Source: Owenia fusiformis
Lineage: Eukaryota; Annelida; Polychaeta; Sabellida; Oweniidae
Direction of reading: 5' to 3'
DNA: 64,000 nucleotides
Assembly (NCBI GenBank): GCA_903813345.2
Contig: CAIIXF020000009.1
Location: forward strand, 560,001-624,000
This document shows, piece by piece, positions 59,701-64,000 of this stretch. The stretch's first letter is position 1, and every line of letters begins with the position of its first letter. Made by a program: the position numbers and the translations under genes. A model generated the notes under the pieces. That model saw only the letters and a list, made by a program, of their open reading frames with translations. It did no database searches and was not told where the DNA came from.

Positions 59701-62700
59701 AGACGCGTTTACAAAGGTACCCAACGGTGAATTATTTGATGAAGTAGATGCAGTATCGGGAGTTCCACAAGGAACTGTCTGGGAATGTCTGTCCATGTTT
59801 TTCTATGCATATTGTATGCTTCAGATCAAATTATCTCACATCAGACTATTTGCCAAGATATGCAAAACATCAAACCACTCCATACTCGAACGAGTCCATC
59901 ATTAAATTGAATATGGTGCAGATATATACCACAAGGTATGTGTACCACAACGGCACAATGGAACTTGGGTTGGTAACCACAAACCAGCCTAAGTTTCCCG
60001 ACAGCTGACCGAATGCCCTAAAAGGTGGTTCACAGACACGTTACGTAACTCTAAACGTTTACCGTAAAAAGCGTAAAAATTACACCCTGCTTGCTGCTTC
60101 TTTCTTGACTGCATTGTTTTAACCCTGCTTTTAAATGTATACAGTACACCTGATTTTGAACTGAATTTCAGTGCTACTGAAAGTATTCGTTATTCTTCGT
60201 ATGGCCCATGCAGATAATGATATATTTGTATGTCATTCTTTGTTCAGATTAAATCTGCCAAACACAAACTGATTTATTTTACAGAATGCGATAGAAAGTG
60301 TGTTGGTAGCTTGATACAAGAAGATTGCCTCTCCTGTCATTGTGTCACTAGTCCTTCACGCCACTTCCGGGTTGTCAACACGCAGACGACTCCGTTAGAG
60401 GGGGCTTCGGTCGCCAAAAAAGATGTGGCTCATACAATTTTGGCTACAACAACGGGTGATGGAACAATAGAAATCAAAAATTCTTGCGTTGGAGATGTGT
60501 ATGTTGTCAAAAAGGATCGTTTTGTTGATGCGACGGTTAAAGTATCGAATCAAACTGACTATGTTGTCAGGATGGAGGCTTTAGGTAAGAGTGTACCCAT
60601 TATGGTCATTATATTTACGAATTACTTACTCGTTTTCAAGAATAATTTAGGGCCTAATTCGGGTGACCATGTTACTTATGTTTAACTTTTCGGAAAAAGA
60701 CAGATAGTAATAATATTATTTTATATTATGTAATTTACCAACTTTACTGAACTAAGCTACAATATCGTTGCATTTTAGAACGCCTTGAAATGAAGGAGCA
60801 TCCAAAAGACACGGTCGCCCTGGTAGGAGACAATCGGACATTATCATGCTTGGCTTCCGGTAAACCACAACCAAACAAATATGAATGGTATGTAAGTTCG
60901 TCCAATATGCAGAGATAAGCGCACAGATCTGACACAAATATTCATTAGAAGAACTTTAAGAAATAAGGTGTCCGTGAAGGCCCTACTATGTAAACTATAT
61001 TGAATCAACAGATGAAAGGTAAATAGCCAATTTTTCAAGTGATCAATTAAACAATGTATTTACATATCATCATTTAAATGAATCGTTCAAATTATTTTAG
61101 GTTTAAAAATGGGATTCCGTTGGATCCTCAAGTGTATACAGCCAATGCTAATGTATTGCATCTACAAGATGTAGTAAAACAAGATGGCGGCATGTACAGC
61201 TGTATGGCCACATCGGACTATGGTGTCGCGCTGTCTAAATCTGCTCTTCTTATTGTGAGGGGTAAGTGAGAACAATTAGGCCTACTTTATTGTGTGGTGA
61301 TACGGAAGACTAATGGAGCCAAAACAGGTTTCAAATTCGCACCACTTATAGACCAGGAAGTTTGTAGTTTTTTCAGCATATGGTTATGTCAATATTGCGT
61401 GGCAAGACTTCGTAGTCATATGCTTTGTCATGATTTTGAATAGGATATACAACCTTGTATACTCTCCTAAATGGATATCTTTTTTGTGTCACGCGTCTGG
61501 CGTTCAGTGTCTGTAACAAATGGTAGGTAGTGACATCTTGCATGTTAATGTCTTGTTGTTTTTGTCATTTTCAGATAGTGGAGATGACTTCTGTGAAACA
61601 ACTCCGAAAGACTACATGAAAGCCTTACCTAAAGATTGTCCCCAGAGTGGTTCCGTTTTCCATTACAACGTGCGACGCTGTGCAAATAACGCATGCACAA
61701 AGAATCCTCAAACAGGAGATGCGTCATACTGCTGCGGTCCAACCAAGCAAGAAAAGAAGCAGATTACGTGTAATGGCTACCAGCTTGATGTCGTTGAGGT
61801 TCTTGAGTGTGGTTGCATCATTTGCAACAAGGCAAACATAGGAACAACAGTAACTACAAAGTCAATGAAAGTTACATTCTCTGGCAGGGCGTTCGATTTG
61901 TCAGATCCGACGACGGCACTAAGTTTTGGGAAAGTGTATCTGAACGGTGAAAATGTGGGCAGTACTGCATTTGATGGATCATTTAGCTTTGTCGTACCAA
62001 AGGATAACCTACGTGTAGTGTTAACCTTGTCAGAGGATTGGTCTACTAGAGGATTTATCAATACAACAAAAGTTTTCTACATTCCAGCAGGGTTCACGGG
62101 AACATTTTACAGAGATTATCCAATGATGAGAGTCGGTAACATAGAGAAGCTATCTTCCTCCATACAGAACACATTAACACTGGCGAAGACGGGAACACAA
62201 TCACCTCTCGCAGAAGTCGTAATTCCTCCAAATGTATTCTTCAAGGAAAACGGCGACCAGTACACTGGGGAGGTCAAAGCTGGTGTTCGTTTCATTGACC
62301 CAAGAAACACGACAAATTATGAAAACATTGTAGGTGATTTGACTTACGTTGATGAGAACGGACAAGTTGGAGGATTACAAACGTTTGGAATGTTTAACTT
62401 AGACTTTAAGGACACTGAAGGAGGTCAACTGGGTGTACAAGGTATTGTTGAAATGGCTATTAATGCTGAATTCCTGGGTGTAAGTGACCCTGCTATGATG
62501 ACAACAGATGTGAAGTTGTGGTCGCTTAACTCGAACACCGGGCGCTGGGAACTGGAAGGTACATTAACAAGGGGAACTGCTGTAAATGGAAGAAGAAAAA
62601 AACGATCCCAATCAAACTATGATACCACGTTCTTCATTGGTAATGTCACTATAACGGATCGCTATTGGTTCAACTTTGATAACGATGAATTGAACTACTG

Positions 62701-63955
62701 TTATGTCAAGATGAAGACATACACTGATGCGTCACTTAATACAGAACTCCCATGGAACGCTGACACTGAGGCAACCGTCATCGCCATGGACTCAACTCAA
62801 ACAGGACAATGGGCCCAAGTCACCACTGGGAGCATGTCGTATGATGGTTTCACCGGGGCAGCATCTGACGGCGATTGCGTTCTAACAGTCTGCGGAAGTG
62901 ATAAGTTTACCGGTTACTTAATGGTTGATGACCCGGATGGACCATTTCGTGGTTCATCGACACTGGGCGGGCAGTCAACATCTCCTGCAGGGGCTGTGCA
63001 GTTGAAGACAACACGTCTCGGAGTTGGGGATAATGCTTTGAACTATGATAGAGTCATCAACACGACGGTCTCCCCACTAACCTCAAGCGGACCCATTTAT
63101 CATGCTGGAAATTCAATGTGTTATAATCAAAGTTCAACTTTCTGCTCCTACTGCTTTACGGTAGAGTGGTTGCCGACGTGTGTGCTTTGCGACAGCTGGA
63201 GTTGTCAATACCCCGCTACGGTGTCGTACGCCAACTGCATTGCCGCCAACTCAACGTCTATTCCACATTACCGCTTTTTCAAGGACTCAAAATTGTACGA
63301 GTATACCGTATGTGAGACATATTTCGATTGTGAGAATTCTCCGGATTTATATCCACTTATATGGTATCCTCCTCTTGGCAATGCTTGGGCGTGGTATGTC
63401 AAGGTGAAGGTTGAGGTGATTAAACAAGAGTACATCTATGACACAATTAAACAACAGCATGTTATGACAAACACGACCTTACCCGATGAATCAGTCGTTC
63501 GTGCAGTTAGCCATGGAGGAACACACCCTAAGACCGACGGTAAAATATTTGGTATTCGGGAAGATACGACGAGCCAACACACGACCTGCCTTGAGTTCAA
63601 AGGCAGTGGAGACATTATATTTAAAGAAAACGGAAACTTTCAACAGGGTACGGATGAAACGGTCGTAGATATCAAAGTGGATGGGACCAATTGTCGAATT
63701 GCATGGGTTCTACCCGGACTGAAGGATTACGAACATTCACATTCCGGTTTATTTGGATTCAAACTCCCCGATGGCTCCATAAGAGGCGGGGACTCTACTG
63801 GCATATATTTCAACGACGATGCCAATCCAGATACGGCTGAGAAGGTTGCGAAGGCTCGGTGTAATTGTGGAGATATTCAGCACGGGTCACCAATCTGCCC
63901 GGAACATCAACCAGACGAAGGGGTGGGCCTAAAAATAATATGTTCGCCACCATAA
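56797..63955 (+). CDS. Type II membrane CILP-like protein with tyrosine-motif tail, TSP1 and Ig domains
   Basis: Exons 56797-57307, 57864-58148, 58755-58922, 60285-60584, 60779-60887, 61101-61261, 61575-63955; 1304 aa, all phases closing and most exons class 1-1. The cytoplasmic N-terminus (1-143, starting MAFNNPVFED) has Y56QTL, Y69ATL, Y82QTV and Y95ATL, plus PPPY at 116-119. The transmembrane helix is about 144-165. Outside: a Ser/Thr-rich mucin-like stalk (172-265); TSP1 (269-320, W271/W274/W277, CSTTC); a Cys-rich CILP segment (322-421); an Ig C2 domain (422-511) with both cysteines; then the long CILP homology region (513-1304) with furin site RRKKR at 851-855. Order and sequence from TSP1 onward match vertebrate CILP/CILP2, extracellular proteins of cartilage that bind growth factors. 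Vertebrate CILP is secreted by a signal peptide, so the anchor and tail here are different. The start at 56797 was chosen over 56719 because an acceptor precedes it and MAFNNP is typical of type II proteins. Confidence 0.9.
58600..58693 (+). pseudogene. Decayed duplicate of the TSP1 exon
   Basis: Just upstream of the true TSP1 exon, ATATAGTTTCATAT recurs, followed by codons for AWSIWSAWSGC and ATCG, then a stop (GGAATTTAA). An extra base disrupts the phase after the acceptor. The upstream intronic flank (CTATTTACTATTAAATTGCA) is also duplicated near 58580 and 58720, so a local tandem duplication copied part of the exon. Confidence 0.7.
58971..59147. repeat. MITE, family A copy 2
   Basis: Same element as 54676-54856: GGCTTGTATTCGTGAATGCA with a TATGGGCAACTCATTTA interior and a GCGTTCGCGAATTCAAT end. 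It lies 49 bp after the TSP1 exon donor. Confidence 0.75.
59450..60000 (+). mobile_element. Degraded LINE reverse-transcriptase fragment
   Basis: Broken frames carry reverse-transcriptase motifs in the right order: LDFSKAFDMVSR (59584-59619), then EVDAVSGVPQGTV (about 59739-59780), then HIRLFA (near 59838-59856), where the catalytic Asp pair is lost. Frameshifts and stops separate them. It is a non-LTR (jockey/CR1-type) remnant inside the CILP-like intron 58923-60284. Confidence 0.8.
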
Positions 63956-64000
63956 GGACTGCGTGTGTATTTAAGTGGTATAATGTTCACCCATCTCAAA

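Overview
The window is AT-rich invertebrate nuclear DNA. Genes are split by introns with GT/AG ends, spacing is wide, and transposon debris fills introns and intergenic DNA. The gene set (a Mab-21/cGAS-like protein, MICU1, PCNA, IQCE and a cartilage-intermediate-layer-protein relative) points to a bilaterian, probably a marine invertebrate deuterostome or lophotrochozoan. The sequence alone does not let me choose. There are no rRNA genes, functional tRNA genes, CRISPR arrays or bacterial-type operons. Exon borders below were read by hand from splice signals, and all exon phases in the MICU1, PCNA, IQCE and CILP-like models close exactly.

Layout. 0.9-2.3 kb (-): an intronless Mab-21/cGAS-like receptor gene with an intact nucleotidyltransferase triad. 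5.3-9.4 kb (-): MICU1, a mitochondrial calcium uptake regulator, seven coding exons; the last exons (second EF-hand) were not found, so the cGAS-like gene may lie inside its final large intron. 11.1-23.7 kb (+): complete PCNA in five exons, 263 aa, divergent from MICU1, with CCAAT and E2F sites upstream and a transposon-packed 8.5 kb third intron. 28.6-43.5 kb (-): complete IQCE in 17 exons, 737 aa, a ciliary hedgehog-pathway adaptor, here with five IQ motifs. 43.5-50.5 kb: intergenic, with an NRF1/YY1-type promoter signature and a fold-back Tc1-type element. 50.5-55.4 kb (+): signal peptide plus one EGF-like domain. 56.8-63.96 kb (+): a 1304-aa type II membrane protein with a tyrosine-motif tail, Ser/Thr stalk, TSP1, Ig and CILP-type ectodomain with a furin site.

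Most striking locus: the last 14 kb. The CILP-like protein is not built like vertebrate CILP. It has a transmembrane anchor, and its cytoplasmic tail carries four Tyr-x-x-(Leu/Val) motifs exactly 13 residues apart (two tandem ITAM-like pairs) plus a PPPY motif. The upstream signal-peptide/EGF exons end in the same intron phase as the CILP exons, so a secreted isoform made by alternative 5' exons is possible.

Second theme: fold-back architecture. Many elements here are long palindromes. They include mariner/Tc1 relatives with roughly 200-bp terminal inverted repeats, a pair of transposase 3' ends facing outward, and a 5.8-kb inverted repeat inside the PCNA pre-mRNA that could form long double-stranded RNA.
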